In this document: in pieces, positions 45,695 to 57,394 of the stretch
Layout of the letters: each line of letters opens with the position of its first letter
How positions within the stretch are numbered: the first letter of the stretch is position 1
DNA from: Bondarzewia mesenterica
Taxonomy: Eukaryota > Basidiomycota > Agaricomycetes > Russulales > Bondarzewiaceae
Assembly (NCBI GenBank): GCA_004802705.1
Contig: SGPL01000048.1
Coordinates: forward strand, 35,658 to 99,657
Direction of reading: 5' to 3'
DNA: 64,000 nt
Notes under the pieces: generated by a model
What the model saw: the letters and a program-made list of their open reading frames with translations, nothing else
Database searches by the model: none
What the model was told of the DNA's origin: nothing
Program-made: the position numbers and the translations under genes

Positions 45695-45946
45695 CTGTAC
45701 CATTCCGACCAATTCATTCTTGAAAATGACCCGTGTGACAGGTTTCAAGTTCATCCATTCATTTGGGGTAGGGTATGACTGTGACAAGGGGATAATTTCA
45801 TTCCCAGTCAAAATTTTGTGACTCCAGCCACACCACATTAGGTGTGTGTCACGAAATTTTGTGACACTCGCTAGATGACAACCGTCAAATGGTTTCATAC
45901 AGGCTTGATGTGACGTGTGACAAACGAATTGGTCGGAATGGTACAG
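45695..45946. mobile_element. MITE, 252 bp, with 21-bp terminal inverted repeats and TA target duplication
   Basis: Left end CTGTACCATTCCGACCAATT(C) at 45695-45715 and its exact reverse complement at 45926-45946, flanked by TA at 45693-45694 and 45947-45948. No coding capacity of its own. TA duplication and a CTGT start place it with Tc1/mariner-pogo type elements, although its ends are not those of the 3.5-kb element nearby. Inside, AAAATTTTGTGAC is repeated (near 45812 and 45854). Confidence 0.93.
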
Positions 45947-45948
45947 TA

Positions 45949-46609
45949 CTGTAGGCTTCAAGTTCCGTTTGATATCGGACTTTCATTTTGCGTTAATCAC
46001 TTGATCTCTTCGTGTTCGTCGATCAGGAGACTAGCTCATCTGTACATGAGTTGAACTTGCTCAATGAGGGTAGTAAAATGATAAACACAGAACAACTGTC
46101 TTCTGTGTAGGTCGCTACGGAGACTAGTAAAAAAATTCTTGGTCCGCATTTGCTCAATTTTACTGCTTTAGGTTTCGGCCACAAGGTTCGGGTATAAGAT
46201 TGGCCGCGATACTCCCATTTCGTGATGCGTTGGGTCAACGTTGGGTGGATAGCCTGGTATAATGACACTGTACGGTGTCATCTCATGATCGCAGGAGAAC
46301 AATGTGCAACAATCATCCAGGCTCGGCCTACATACGTATGGAAGCATTGATGAATAACTGAATTTCGTAGATGCCTCACTGACTTTGCGTCTAGACTTAA
46401 AAGCATTTAAGAGATTTTGTAAGGCAATACAAATCCATCTCATTCGAGTCAATACGAGATATGTGATGGAACAAAATGCAGCAGATGTACAAAGAGTAAC
46501 AGAGCTTATGCGAGGGTAAGCATTAAGAAAGAAGGAGAGGCAGAATAAGTCAGAGATAGCGATGTGAGAAAAGAGAAAAACAAAAGTCAGAGTTATAACA
46601 TGCTTGAGA
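45949..46609. other. 660-bp stretch without a supported gene
   Basis: 3' side of the C2H2 gene. The minus open frame 46168-46698 overlaps the C2H2 coding region in another frame and has no domain. Confidence 0.5.
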
Positions 46610-47853
46610 TCACAGATACTGTTCTGACAATCCTGGGAACTGTTCATGAGAATCGAAAAATCCGCCTTGCGGCGGGATAAACCTCTCCCAACGTACATTG
46701 GCAGGATCGCCTTTCACTGTCTCAAGGAAAAACGAAGAGGTAGGGTCAATGTGGTCTTGCGACCACATGATGTCGAAATCAGAGGAGAACTGGGGAGGAA
46801 GGGCTGCGACGGGCTCCGTGAGGGATGTGTCGTGTGTGTGGCCTTGCGAGGTGGTGCTCGGATGACCTGCATTGGCGAGGAACTCGAACATCTGAGCATC
46901 GGAAAATCCTACGCCCTCCTCCATCTTGAGACCCTGCAGTTGGGGGCCATCGTCGACACACTTGAAGTATGGATAAAAGCCCGGATCAGTATGAGGCATC
47001 TGTGCAGCCTGTGATCCATATTGCGGCAGATTCGACGTCTGAATGGTATTGGTAGAGTCCGCCATGCGACCGAAGGACGTGAAGGGGGCAAGGAGCGATG
47101 TGGCATCAGGACCCGACCATTTCATGAAATCCGCCACAATTTCTTCCGATGTCAGTGAGGAACCGCTGGCATGAGGTGATGATAACGCAGAAAACGCGGG
47201 ATGCCCCTCGAAATGATAATCCTGAATGGCAGAGGCGATATGTGGCAATGCTGGTTCGCACTCAACTTTAGGGATGGTTCGCCTCTTCGATCGCTTGTTA
47301 CGGGAGGTCGTGGACTTGTTACTGGCGGTCGTTGTGGGAGCAGGGTACGGTGAATCCACCGCTGTCCTTTTCCATCTTCCTTCATAAGTAGGACGGTGGT
47401 ACGGCTTGTAACCGTGGATGCGTTCGCGATGCCGGAGAAGGGAGCTTTTCCCTTTTAAGCTTTTCACACAATCAGGGCATGGTATCCTCAGGCCCAAACT
47501 TAGAAATACGGAAAATCAATCAAATAGGTGACGGAGAAAACGGCAAAGAAACAAGACTCACTGAACACAATTCCGGTGTTCTCTCAGATTGTGATTTTGG
47601 AGAGCCTGAAATGTGCAGTTCGGCCAATCGCATACAAATTTTCTTCAAGCGAGAAACACCTGCATCAAATATGTTGGTGCCAAAGGAATACAGAGAACAA
47701 GACGTACGGAGCATCCGGGTCATGTAAATTTTTATGGCGACACAGATCGGACGGACTCCCCAGTATGATAGTACAATCTGAACACTAAGATAACGGTCAG
47801 CAAGCCAAGCATGCAGTGGAAGGAAGGTAAAAACAAACCTGTCTTGGATACAT
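46610..47853 (-). CDS. C2H2 zinc finger transcription factor
   Basis: Exons complement(46610..47498, 47562..47642, 47708..47784, 47839..47853), 353 residues. Three N-terminal fingers: CSDCTIILGSPSDLCRHKNLH, CDWPNCTFQALQNHNLREH and CPDCVKSLKGKSSLLRHRERIH. A basic patch (NKRSKRR) follows, a likely nuclear localisation signal, then a Ser/Thr/Pro/acidic region that could be an activation domain. The first exon codes only MYPRQ and was chosen because its phase restores the C-x2-C pair of finger 1. Target genes are unknown. The second finger lacks a clean final His, so zinc binding there is less sure. Confidence 0.85.
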
Positions 47854-49077
47854 TTTGTGTGAAGTCCTTATGCCGAGGGATGTTGCACAAAGATGTGGTG
47901 AGGGGGTAATGATAGGACGTGAGAAGTGCGGTTGGTGAGAAGACTTGAGTAAAATATTGAAGGGGGTGACTAAACTTGTAAATCGAGGCGGTGCCGACCC
48001 ATCATTCAGAGGGACGGGGGATTATATACGATTAGAGCTCAAGTGCCACGAAAGTATCTGGCAACGGGTCATGACAAAACTCAGAACGCCCCGTTCGAGC
48101 GCACCTACCAAATACTCCCGACTGTCAAGAATATGTGCCATGAGCGCGCTCTAACATCGTCATTGCCAGGACGGAGACTTGGCTACAAGACGCCATATAG
48201 AGACTATTCTGCTTTGGCAAGTCAATAACTACCTGCAAAATCAAATTTCGAGGACAATGGGGACCTTGAGATGCCCTTGCAAATTGGGCCAAAACGCGGA
48301 CGGATATAGGAGGAGGTGACCGAAAGTTAGGCATGGTATGATGGCCCTCTCTTGCAATAGGGAGCCGTGGCGCCCTTCATTTTCCTTTCTTTGAGTAGTG
48401 TCTGCAGCGATAAGATTAATTTGTGTCGTCTAGCCGTAGCAAAACGGATTCAAGCCCATCACTCAGAGTCGGCACTCGGCTCTGAGAGTTCACAAGTACA
48501 TATCTGGGAAGAAGACGGTCAGTTTCATAAACAACGGCGCACCTGAAGATTCATCAACGGATCCGGTTTCCTCGAAGCCAAGCCCGAGACTAAAGACCAA
48601 AGAGTCCGACGACTCGTCGCGAGTCCGAGTCGCGGTGGCTCCAAGTGACCAAAGCGCGATTGCACGTGATGAGACCGAACGACGCGTCTGTGGCGTGCCA
48701 TCGCCGCACGGAGCTTCAAAGCTTCAAGTTCTCCCCAGTGTAACTCCCGACTTACTAGGGCTTTCGCAAGCACAGGTTGGTATTCAACTGAACCTACTTA
48801 TGTACAGCGACTCAGCATGACTACCTGCCCTCCCCCACGAGGACGAAAGAATCCGCAATGAAAATTATATTATTGCACATACAGAGACCGGTGGCGTACG
48901 ATAACGAATAGAATACATGAGATTTACAACGAATAGAAGAACGGAGGCACAAACGGTCGATAAGATCAAGTCTAACATCTACGCCGCAGAAACCTAAAAC
49001 GTAGCAACGGATGGCACAGAAACTTCGCCGAACAAACTGGTAGTCACGACACCGAAGCGTACCATACCAAGTCAGGA
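47854..49077. other. 1.2-kb stretch without a supported gene
   Basis: Upstream of the C2H2 gene and downstream of DUG2 (both minus). Open frames 47945-48154 and 48525-48773 have no recognisable features. Confidence 0.5.
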
Positions 49078-52000
49078 TTACGATAGCGTGGGCCTCGAGT
49101 TCTCTCCTTTTGCCACAGTCATGAGGAACCGCTCGATGACCGACTTTCCGCGCCGCAAATTTGACAGAGATATCCGCTCGTTCGGCAGATGAGCTTGATC
49201 CTACGATTCAAAAACAAATCAAACCCTTAAAATCAGCCCGCCGTGCCGCGTCACCAAGCGCACTCACCGAGCTCTGTCCCATGGGCAGGTGCAGAGCAGG
49301 ACAATTGAATTCCTTCTCGAGGAACGGCACAGATGGGATAGACTAACCGGAAAGGGCATTATCATCAATATTATGAAAGTTGACATGGACGGTCTCAGAC
49401 CAATAAGAACAATGGACGTACCCCTCCCTCACGTATGCGCAAGGGCTCAACACCCCACTCGTCCTGAATCGCACCCTCCAGTGCTTTGAACCAAGGATGC
49501 TCCAAATTTCCGAGCCACCAGTCGGCCGTATGGTCAATCGCCACCTGACGGCACCGAGTCAGTGACACGCAGAACGCGACGACGCTCAACGCACCTTGAG
49601 GCTATTTGGACTCTCCAGTGCCTTGAACGAGTCCCGAACATACTGACACAACGACTCCCCAATCGTGTCCAGCTCCTGGTCGGGCACGATGCGGAGCGAT
49701 ACCTGCGCCTTCACCGTCCCCGGAATCACGGTCGGATCTACGAAACTCGTCGACAACGATACATCACACTTGAAAACATCAGGAACGACGCACTTCGCGG
49801 ACCAGACCCCTCGACATTATGAATCGTCAACGACGGTTCTCTCCACCGCGCGGCGAGCGACGATGCCGGGCTCTGAGTGACGGACTCGAGGACCTTGAAC
49901 AGCTGCTTCTCTTCTTCGTCCTGCGGGCGGACACAGTCGTCTGGCGCATTGAGACGACGTAGAGACGAGTTAGTTGCCTCCTCCTCATGAGAACCCGAGG
50001 GGGATGAACTCACAGAATCCTGGTATGAGCACTTTCCTATCCTTGCCCATGAGCTTAGAGAGTAGCTGAACCCTACGAAGAGAATTCGGCAAAATTACCC
50101 GACGAGGGAACGAAACGAGACACACATATCCTGCATCGGTTCATCAACGCCACCTCCTTCGACACCCGAATGCGAGTCCTTGCACTTGGATGTAATCTAC
50201 ATAAACCGTCCATCGGTGAGCTACGACCAACACCATGAAATCGATAAACTTGAGATCCCCCACCTCGATGTTGCAGTGTACGACCCCTCGCAGACCATAG
50301 GTGATGCACGGCGTATCGCACGCTATCCATGTCGAGTTGCTAATGGATTATCAGCCCAACCGTCACTCCCTCACCCAAACACCTTGAACCAGAACCCCAA
50401 ACCCACCTAACAAGAATCGCATCCACATGCCCAATCAGTTCCTAAAATAAAATAAAATCAATCGCTTTCGCCACAGCTTCCACGAATACCCAGAATCCTT
50501 AACGTACCTTATGTTTCCTAATTGCCTCCCGAAACCCGACGCTACCTGTCTCCTCCTCGCCCTCGATGAGGAATATCAGATCAATGCCCAGCCTGCGCGT
50601 CTCGAGCAGCGCCGCGGCCGCACACGCGACCGCTAAAGTCGGGCCCTTGTCGTCCGTCACTCCGCGCCCGTACAAGTAGCCGTTGCGTGCGGTCATGTGG
50701 AACGGGTCCGAGTCCCAGCCTTCCGGCGGCGCGGCGATCACGTCGTAATGCCTGCAAGTGTCGCACGCTCAGCATCAGCGAACATCCCCGACATATCTGA
50801 GTAAGAAGAGGCTCCCCCGCATCCACTTAAAACCAATGAGGGAGGAAGGGAAGAAGACGCACCCATAAAACAAAATCCTAGGCTTCTTCTTTCCCGTCTG
50901 CGAACCCTCAAACTTGGCAAACACGATCGGATTATGCACATCGCCCGTCGACAACTGCACCAACCGAAAAAAACCAACGTTCACTTAGCATCGGCATCGC
51001 ACACCCGGAGCTCGTTCATCAAACAATACACAACCCCAAGGCATAAAAATACCAAACCGAGCGAAAAAGAAGGCTTACGGTCTTTGTATGCGCCCCGAGC
51101 TGGTGCAGGCACTTGGCGAGCCAGATCGCGGTCTGTCGGCAATCCTCGCGGTGCGCCGGGCTGCTGCTCACGCTCGGCATCGACACGAAACTCGACAGCG
51201 CGTACAGGAGCACATCTGGCGCCCGCGCAACAACGTACCAGATCACAGCGACAAATGAGCGAGTAAGAGAAAACGGGCGAATGAAAGAGGGCATACCGTT
51301 TGGGACCGTGACCCCATTCTCGTCGACAAACGCCCCATATTCGTGGTCCCGCGAGCTCGGCGGTACGATATTCCACAGCTACCTCAGTGTCCCACAAGCC
51401 CCCGAATGAAGATAACATTCAAACATTCGTTTGTTAGATCCCGCAGGAGACAAGGTACTCGTGATGGAAGAGAGCGCACCTTGATCATATCATCGTTCCC
51501 GCCCGACACGAGCCGGTACTCACCTGACTCCTCGCATCGGCACACGATCGACGACAAAATAATGCCATCATGAGCCTTCCAGGACGCGGTACAGTCGTAT
51601 GTGTCCGAATACCGCTAAGACGCCTTCGTCTCAGCTGGACAACACAGAAAAAGAATATCATGGGGCGCACCTTCACCTGTCCGTTCGCAGAGCACGTGTA
51701 TACGTCCGAATGCATCATCGACAGCGAGAGTACGTCGACATTCTAACCCAAAAGCGAAACGCGCGGTCAGCTCATTGAACGCATGCATAAAAGGACACCA
51801 CCGACCTCTTGCACGATGATAGTCCGCACTAGCGTCTTCGTCTGCGTATCCCACACTTTGACGTATCCTTCCTGGCAGCCCGCATAGATGATATCGCCCC
51901 TTGCGACGAGCGAGAGCACGGCGCCGTGATAGCACTCGAACGTATGTACCAACCGCGGGCCTTCGGACGTGCACTCCCACAACTAAACAAAAAATGAATC

Positions 52001-53517
52001 GAAATGGATTTCAGCCCCATCCCGCGATGCGACGCACCTTCACGCTCTCATCCCCGCTCCCCGTCGCGAGATGCACCTTTCCACCCACGCCCAAGGGCGG
52101 ATCGTCCGACCCGTCCCGCGTCGACGGCATCAGCACCATACAATACACGTACCCATAATGTGCCGAGTCAATCACGTTCTCCGCCGGGATATCCAGCACC
52201 GCGCGAGGCTCGGGGCACTGCGAGAGCTGTACATGCCCGTCCGCGTCCTGCGTTGGTGTCTGCACGCCGCTGCTCGGGACGACTTCCACGGGCCGATAGT
52301 ATCGTGGGGAGCTGTCGAAGAACTTGTGTGCCTTTTTCGTCGCGGCCGTGGGGGTGGAGGTGCCGGATGAGGAAGGAAGGAAGGTATCGGGAAGAAACGC
52401 AGGGAAGGTGTACCATTGTAGGGAGGTATTTTGGCAGCCAATGTAGATGGTTTTGTGCGTTGCAGACCAGCAAAGAGAGAAGAGGTCGCCGGCGTCGGTG
52501 TCCGTGTACGGATTGAGGATGTAAAGGGGTTTAAGAGTTTTGGTGCACCATATCTATACACGAGGGAGTTAAGGGGAGAATGTGAGAAGATGAAAGGAGC
52601 ACCCAAGAAACTCTACTTGATATTCCCCGGTCAGAAAATGTACAATAATACACAAATATGCAGAGCATCCTCATTGAAACTTGGATCGTATCAGCCACGA
52701 TGGGCCGTATAAAAATGATCAAGTCCGAAGACGGGTTCTCTGAAGAGTCTTTACGAACACTTCTCAGCTTATCTTTAGAAACTCGGAAGTCGACGCAGAG
52801 CATCGTATCACTGGAGCAGTGAGGTGCCACCGAGCCTTGCTCGTCGAATCCGAACCAGAACAGGATAGCATGGCGGGGCGGCAGACGTGAGTGCAAAAAC
52901 TCCCTCATCGCTTACCCGCGAACTGTCCTGTGCCATGATCCGTCAATGGGCATGATATGCATCCAAACCATACCGCACGGCTGAGAGACATTTGAAGAGC
53001 TTCGCAGGTCCGAGAACAAGGGGGACCTAAACTTACTCGTATAGTGCTGTCACCTGGTGCGAATGGACTGTCAAATAGAGTTGTGCACAAGAAGAGCTAG
53101 ACGAAACGGACCTGATGCGCTGAACAACCACCGCTTGTCGGGCGCGTACTCAAGGGCGAGGACACTGCCCGTATGCCCTCTGAGCGTCGTCTTGAGCTTG
53201 AACGTCTGTCTACACCAGACCTATCCCACCCCACCCCATCGTGGTGAGAATGAGGGCAGCGGACGAAGGACTCGGTCACGCACGGAGATATCTTGGGACT
53301 GGCTCCCACTATAGATGTGCTTCTCATCCGTCGAGAGACTGAGCACGGAATTGTGAGCTTGCTGGAGGGTGTGCACCAGCTTTGGCTCGGGGGCGGGGAC
53401 GTTCCTGCTTAGAGAAGCTGCGCGCCGGCGTGTGCGGGAAGTAAAAGAAGAGGGAATGAGCAGAGGGATAGGGTTGGGCATTGGGGAACACTGCATACGC
53501 TGGGGGACGGTGCTCAT
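49078..53517 (-). CDS. DUG2: Dug2-like protein of glutathione degradation: WD40 domain fused to M20 peptidase
   Basis: Twenty exons: complement(49078..49200, 49268..49342, 49422..49544, 49595..49737, 49794..49940, 50014..50072, 50126..50196, 50264..50339, 50407..50441, 50508..50751, 50863..50954, 51079..51215, 51297..51378, 51480..51614, 51671..51742, 51806..51982, 52038..52553, 53037..53053, 53112..53220, 53284..53517), 888 residues; yeast Dug2 has 878. The N-half holds WD repeats (VHTLQQAHNSVLSLSTDEKHIYSGS, LRGHTGSVLALEYAPDKRWLFSASGD, FECYHGAVLSLVARGDIIYAGCQEGYVKVWD, WKAHDGIILSS). The C-half is M20: GHYDVIAAPPEGWDSDPF (H525), YGRGVTDDKGP (D557/D558), LIEGEEETGS (E589/E590), DSHSGVEGG and the end QAHLPNERISL. 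In yeast Dug2 works with the amidotransferase Dug3 to cleave the gamma-glutamyl bond of glutathione. Intron 52554-53036 is 483 nt, far longer than the other eighteen. Confidence 0.95.
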
Positions 53518-53995
53518 GGAGTCAACGACTTTAAAGAGAAGCCTACAATCAGCTATAAGGAGAATCAGATCAGATTAGGACCGAGTCCTAGCCACGGTTT
53601 GCGTTTGAGATCGAAGATCCTTGATGTTGCTTTCTTCGACGTCCAGCGCACGTCCGACAGAACCGCGACATGCCTCCCACTTCCTGATATGGTTCAATTT
53701 GACACGAAATATCCTTCCATATTACTCGACCAAAGGCTCTAACGTTCGACTCCGGGGCATACTTCATTAAATACTGTATCTTTTAGAGGCCTCCGTACGA
53801 CATGATATGACTTCTCTTCAGTGAATTATATCTGCTATTTGAAGTTGGAAACACCAAGACGGACCTGCCTCCTCCCCATCCGCACCAATTTGGGATGCAA
53901 CCTCACCTGGCCTTTCTCCTCCTCCTCCATCTCCGAGGCAACTATCCCCTTTCCCCTCCTCGCCTTTCCCCATCGAAACCATCAAAGAGGAGCGA
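53518..53995. promoter_or_regulatory. Divergent promoter region of DUG2 and the RPAP3-like gene
   Basis: 478 bp between start codons on opposite strands. C/T-rich tract (CCTTTCTCCTCCTCCTCCAT, about 53910) before the RPAP3-like start. No named motif. Confidence 0.5.
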
Positions 53996-55013
53996 ATGTC
54001 ATCATCTTCAGCACTAATCGCGAAAGAAAAGGTAAACTTGTCGTCTAAATGTCGTACCCACCGTCACCGTCTCGACCGCCGTGACGTCCCCCGGTAAATT
54101 GCTGGACGTTCGCGGTGAGAATCCTTGCCCTATTATCGCCCCGGCATCTCACTATTGTGAATTAAGAGTGCTTCCCTGCATCACTTTCTGACAGTTCACG
54201 TATGTGGCGCGGTCGAGCAGGCTGCCAGAGGCTGCCACACAAGAGTTGTGTGGTGCACAGTCCTCTAACCATCACTTATTAACTTTGGCATCCCACAAAG
54301 GCAAACCAGACTCTGACCTTTTTCTGATCATTGACAGGGCAACGCAGCCTTCAAATCCGGGGATTACCCCACCGTCGTCGGGCACTACACCACCGCCGTC
54401 CTCGCCAACCCAAAAGATCCAACCTACCCTCAACCGCGCCGCCGCGTATCTCAAACTCGGTAAGTGAGTGTACGTGTCCTCTCTCGCACTCCACAGAACA
54501 CCACCCGCTCATCCCATCCCCCCCCCTGGCAGTCTCTCATCGTATCTCACCTCAGAAACGAGGATGCCGAGCGCGACTGTGGCGAAGTATTGTCCCTGAG
54601 CCCGAAGAACGTCAAGGCGCTCTTTCGATGCGGTCAGGCTAGGATCGAGCTGCAGAAACTCGCGGAGGCGCGTCAAGGTGAGTTCGTTCACACCATCTTC
54701 GCGAAGCCACTAAATCGAGCACCGTCACCAGCCCGCATGGTGGGATCTTTTGCGCTTCGGGCGAACACACGGAGTTCAGCCCCTACGAGGCGAAGTCACA
54801 AGGGCCGAAGGAGGAGGTAAAGAGTCACAAGGAAGTAGTGAAAGAGCACAAAGACGGTTCAGTACGGAACGGAGAGTCGTCCTCCTTGACACTCCCCGCG
54901 CCTGTGACGCTAGATTCGGTGGGGAATACCAAACCGCCGATGAAGCTGTTCGATTTCACGAGGATTTGGGAAAGTTCGGGGGTGTGAAAGAACGGTGGGG
55001 ATTATTGAGCGTG
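53996..55013 (+). pseudogene. Truncated RPAP3-like TPR co-chaperone gene with frame breaks
   Basis: Coding blocks: 53996..54031 (MSSSSALIAKEK), 54338..~54472, ~54553..~54677, then a remnant to 55013. TPR residues GNAAFKSGDYPTVVGHYTTAVLANP, LNRAAAYLKLGKNEDAERDCGEVLSLSPKNVKALFR match RPAP3, which joins HSP90 and R2TP in RNA polymerase II assembly. Near 54427-54433 (ACCTACCCTCAACC) the frame must change by one base to read LNRAAAY. Further on, KPPMKLFDFTRIWESS is the start of the conserved RPAP3 C-terminal domain, but a five-G run (54979-54983) must gain one base to reach KERWGLLS. The rest of that domain (normally over 60 residues more) is missing: the sequence passes into the antisense epoxide hydrolase fragment. 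The truncation cannot be a base-calling error, the two shifts could be. Confidence 0.7.
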
Positions 55014-55129
55014 AGTGCCTCCTCTCGTCCCCCCCTCCTCCCCACGTCAACAAAAATTCTGTAGACTGAAATGCACGCATAATACTATTGCCCTCACAGA
55101 AAATTCCACCTCCACGCGTCAGATTCATG

Positions 55130-55490
55130 TACAGCTCAAACTGCAAATGACGAGGCAAACTCTCACACCCATGAACAAACAGCAACAGAATCGCTTCCCG
55201 CGCCTCGCACTTCTGGTGCACATAATGAACGTTGAGCGTCCTGAACCCGTCGACTTCAATTTCTGTCGTGAACATCGGTCGCGTTCAAGTCGGCCTCGTG
55301 CTTCCTCCAGTTGTACCCATCCCTCCATCGTGCGACGACTCCGAGACGCTTGACGTCCATGAGGGGCACACCGTATTCCCAGCTCGCTTCATCGAGTTCA
55401 TCGAGTAGCCGTGTGAGATCGAGCTTCTGCTTGAGTGACGATCGCGCTCAGATCGCGTCGTCGGGGACAGATATTTGGAATGGGTCTTGA
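55130..55490 (-). pseudogene. Degenerate 5' fragment of a duplicated epoxide hydrolase gene
   Basis: Minus-strand remnants parallel the first exon of the intact gene at 57394: PFQISVPDD, SLKQKLDLTRLLDELDEASWEYGVPLMDVKRL, VARWRDGYNWRKHEADLN, then [35 protein letters not shown] stop codon follows PFQISVPDDAI, the frame changes at least twice, and the copy ends soon after HGCES. No exons 2-7 follow. It is a tandem duplicate of the neighbouring gene in the same orientation, now dead. Confidence 0.85.
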
Positions 55491-55825
55491 ACTGGCATAC
55501 CGCAATGCGTGAGGGTCGAATCAGAAGGTACTTTTGTAAGAAGGAAGTTGTAATAATGTGCTGTCCCGGTAAGTCCGAGAGCGCATGGTCGCACTCGTGA
55601 CTAAACTTTTGTACCAGAAGTTCCCCCACTGTGTTCGCTGACGACATGAATGAAAGGTAGGAAGACAGAAATATATATGGTACATATTGCACGACGATAT
55701 GCCAAAGCACTGCTGAACGACGCGACGCGACGGTAACATGAAAAAGCCTACCTATAAAGCAAAACCTGAAACAGGACTCGAGGGCGACGAGCTTGCCAGT
55801 CGCGATTGTATGGTACGCTTTTGAT
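55491..55825. other. Spacer between broken and intact epoxide hydrolase copies
   Basis: 335 bp; 3' flank of the intact gene. The long minus open frame 55285-55869 crosses both copies out of frame and is not a gene. Confidence 0.55.
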
Positions 55826-57394
55826 TTAGTAGCCATTCTTTCCGGGAACGACGCCATATGCCGGACCACCCTTCGCGAACATCTTCCTCACATCGGTCAC
55901 CAAATCTTCCGGTCTCTCGTGCGCCGCGAAGTGGCCGCCCTTGTCATGCGAAGACACGAAGACGACGTTACCCGTCGCGCGTAGCCATCTATGCACGAAC
56001 CAACCAACCATCAGTGTCAACGTGCAAGTGTGAGGGAGATAAGACAATAACTGACGACAGAGGAACTAGGTTTAATTCTTTGGGGAAGTAGGACGCGCCC
56101 ATGGGGATGGATGCATACGCTGGCCGACTCATGGAGGTGTGGCCAGATTTGGCCATTTCGTAGTAAATGCGTACAGATGCCGCAGGACCAGCGCGTGAGA
56201 ACCAATATACGGAGATCCAGGTAAGCACTGTCATGGTAAACCCCGATCGTCAGTAAGCGGCATTGACATGTATTGCAAACTCACCCTCGTCATCGTCCCA
56301 TGGATATGAATCTGTGCAGTACACCAGCTTCTCATAAATCCAGGCCAGAAGGCCGACGGGAGAGTCGGCAAGCGAGTACCCCAGCGTCTGTGGTTGGGTA
56401 GTCTGCTGAGTGAAGAATCCCGTTCCAGTCGCTCTGAACGAAACCATCCGCGCAAGGCCAGCTTTCTCCTGCGGAGTATAGCGCGACAGCATGTGAAGGA
56501 AGTAATGGCGCGGAGTCTCCTTGAGAGTAGGTGGTGGTGCGCTATGGTATCAAAACCGGGAGAACGTTCATACAAAGTAATACAAAAATGATTTTGAACT
56601 CACGAAGGCATGTTGGTGTGCCAAGCTTTGACATTTTTTGGACCATAAGTAGCTGCCATGATTCGTGTGATCTGGGTGCGATGTTGGTTGGGCACGCTGA
56701 TAAAGTGTCTTACTGAGCACATACCAGATGACCCCAATCTCCGCCTTGCGTCACGTATTCACTGTATCCCAAAGCGATCATCAACTTATTTCCGAGCTAC
56801 ACGGTTTAAAGGCATTCGGACTAGCGCACAACTTTCGTGACGATAGGACTCACTTCAGCATATTGGGGTCCCGTGAAGCCCTTTTTGCTCGGAGCCTCTG
56901 AGAAGCCATAGCCCGGCAAGCTCAACGCGACGACGTGAAAGCTNGGGTGATCGGGTGAAGACGAAGTCAAGAGCGGGAGAACCTTTCGAACTTCGATGAA
57001 ATTTCCCGGCCCTGTGAGATGGGCAAAAAAGTTAGGTTCCTGGTTTACGTGGAGCACGCGAGGAAGAAGACTCACAACCGTGAACAAACAAGAGGGGAAT
57101 GGCACCCTCCACCTCGCTCTTCTGGTGCACATAATGGATGTTCAGCGTGCCAAACCCATCAATCTCGACATCTCTCGTGAACATTGGTAGCGTGTTCAAC
57201 TCAGCCTCGTACTTTCTCCAGTCGTACCCCTCCTTCCACCTGGCCAAGAGACGTTGGACATCTTCGAGGGGCACACCGTATGCCCAGCCTGCCTCGTCGA
57301 GCTCATCTGGCAGCCTTGAGAGGTTGAGCTTCTGCTTGAGCAGGGTGATATCCTCGTCACGGATGGATATCTTGAACGGCTGTTCGGTTGTCAT
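55826..57394 (-). CDS. Epoxide hydrolase, microsomal (EPHX1-like) alpha/beta hydrolase
   Basis: Exons complement(55826..55988, 56059..56227, 56285..56541, 56604..56671, 56725..56796, 56854..57011, 57076..57394), 401 residues. The N-terminal EHN domain reads [40 protein letters not shown] and WRKYEAELN. The alpha/beta fold follows: [26 protein letters not shown] (oxyanion HGWP, 105-108), [11 protein letters not shown], nucleophile GGDWG with D179, and the catalytic His 367 in GGHFAAHE. The enzyme adds water to epoxides, often for detoxification. The membrane anchor of animal EPHX1 is absent. One base is N (56944), inside the PDHxSFHVV stretch. The donor at 56058 (CT-GTCGTC) is the weakest boundary. 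A dead partial duplicate lies just downstream. Confidence 0.93.

Noticed and set aside
45593..45961. 122-codon minus ORF
   Set aside because: It spans the whole MITE including both inverted repeats; no protein similarity.
55285..55869. 194-codon minus ORF across the epoxide hydrolase copies
   Set aside because: Out of frame with both the intact gene and the fragment.
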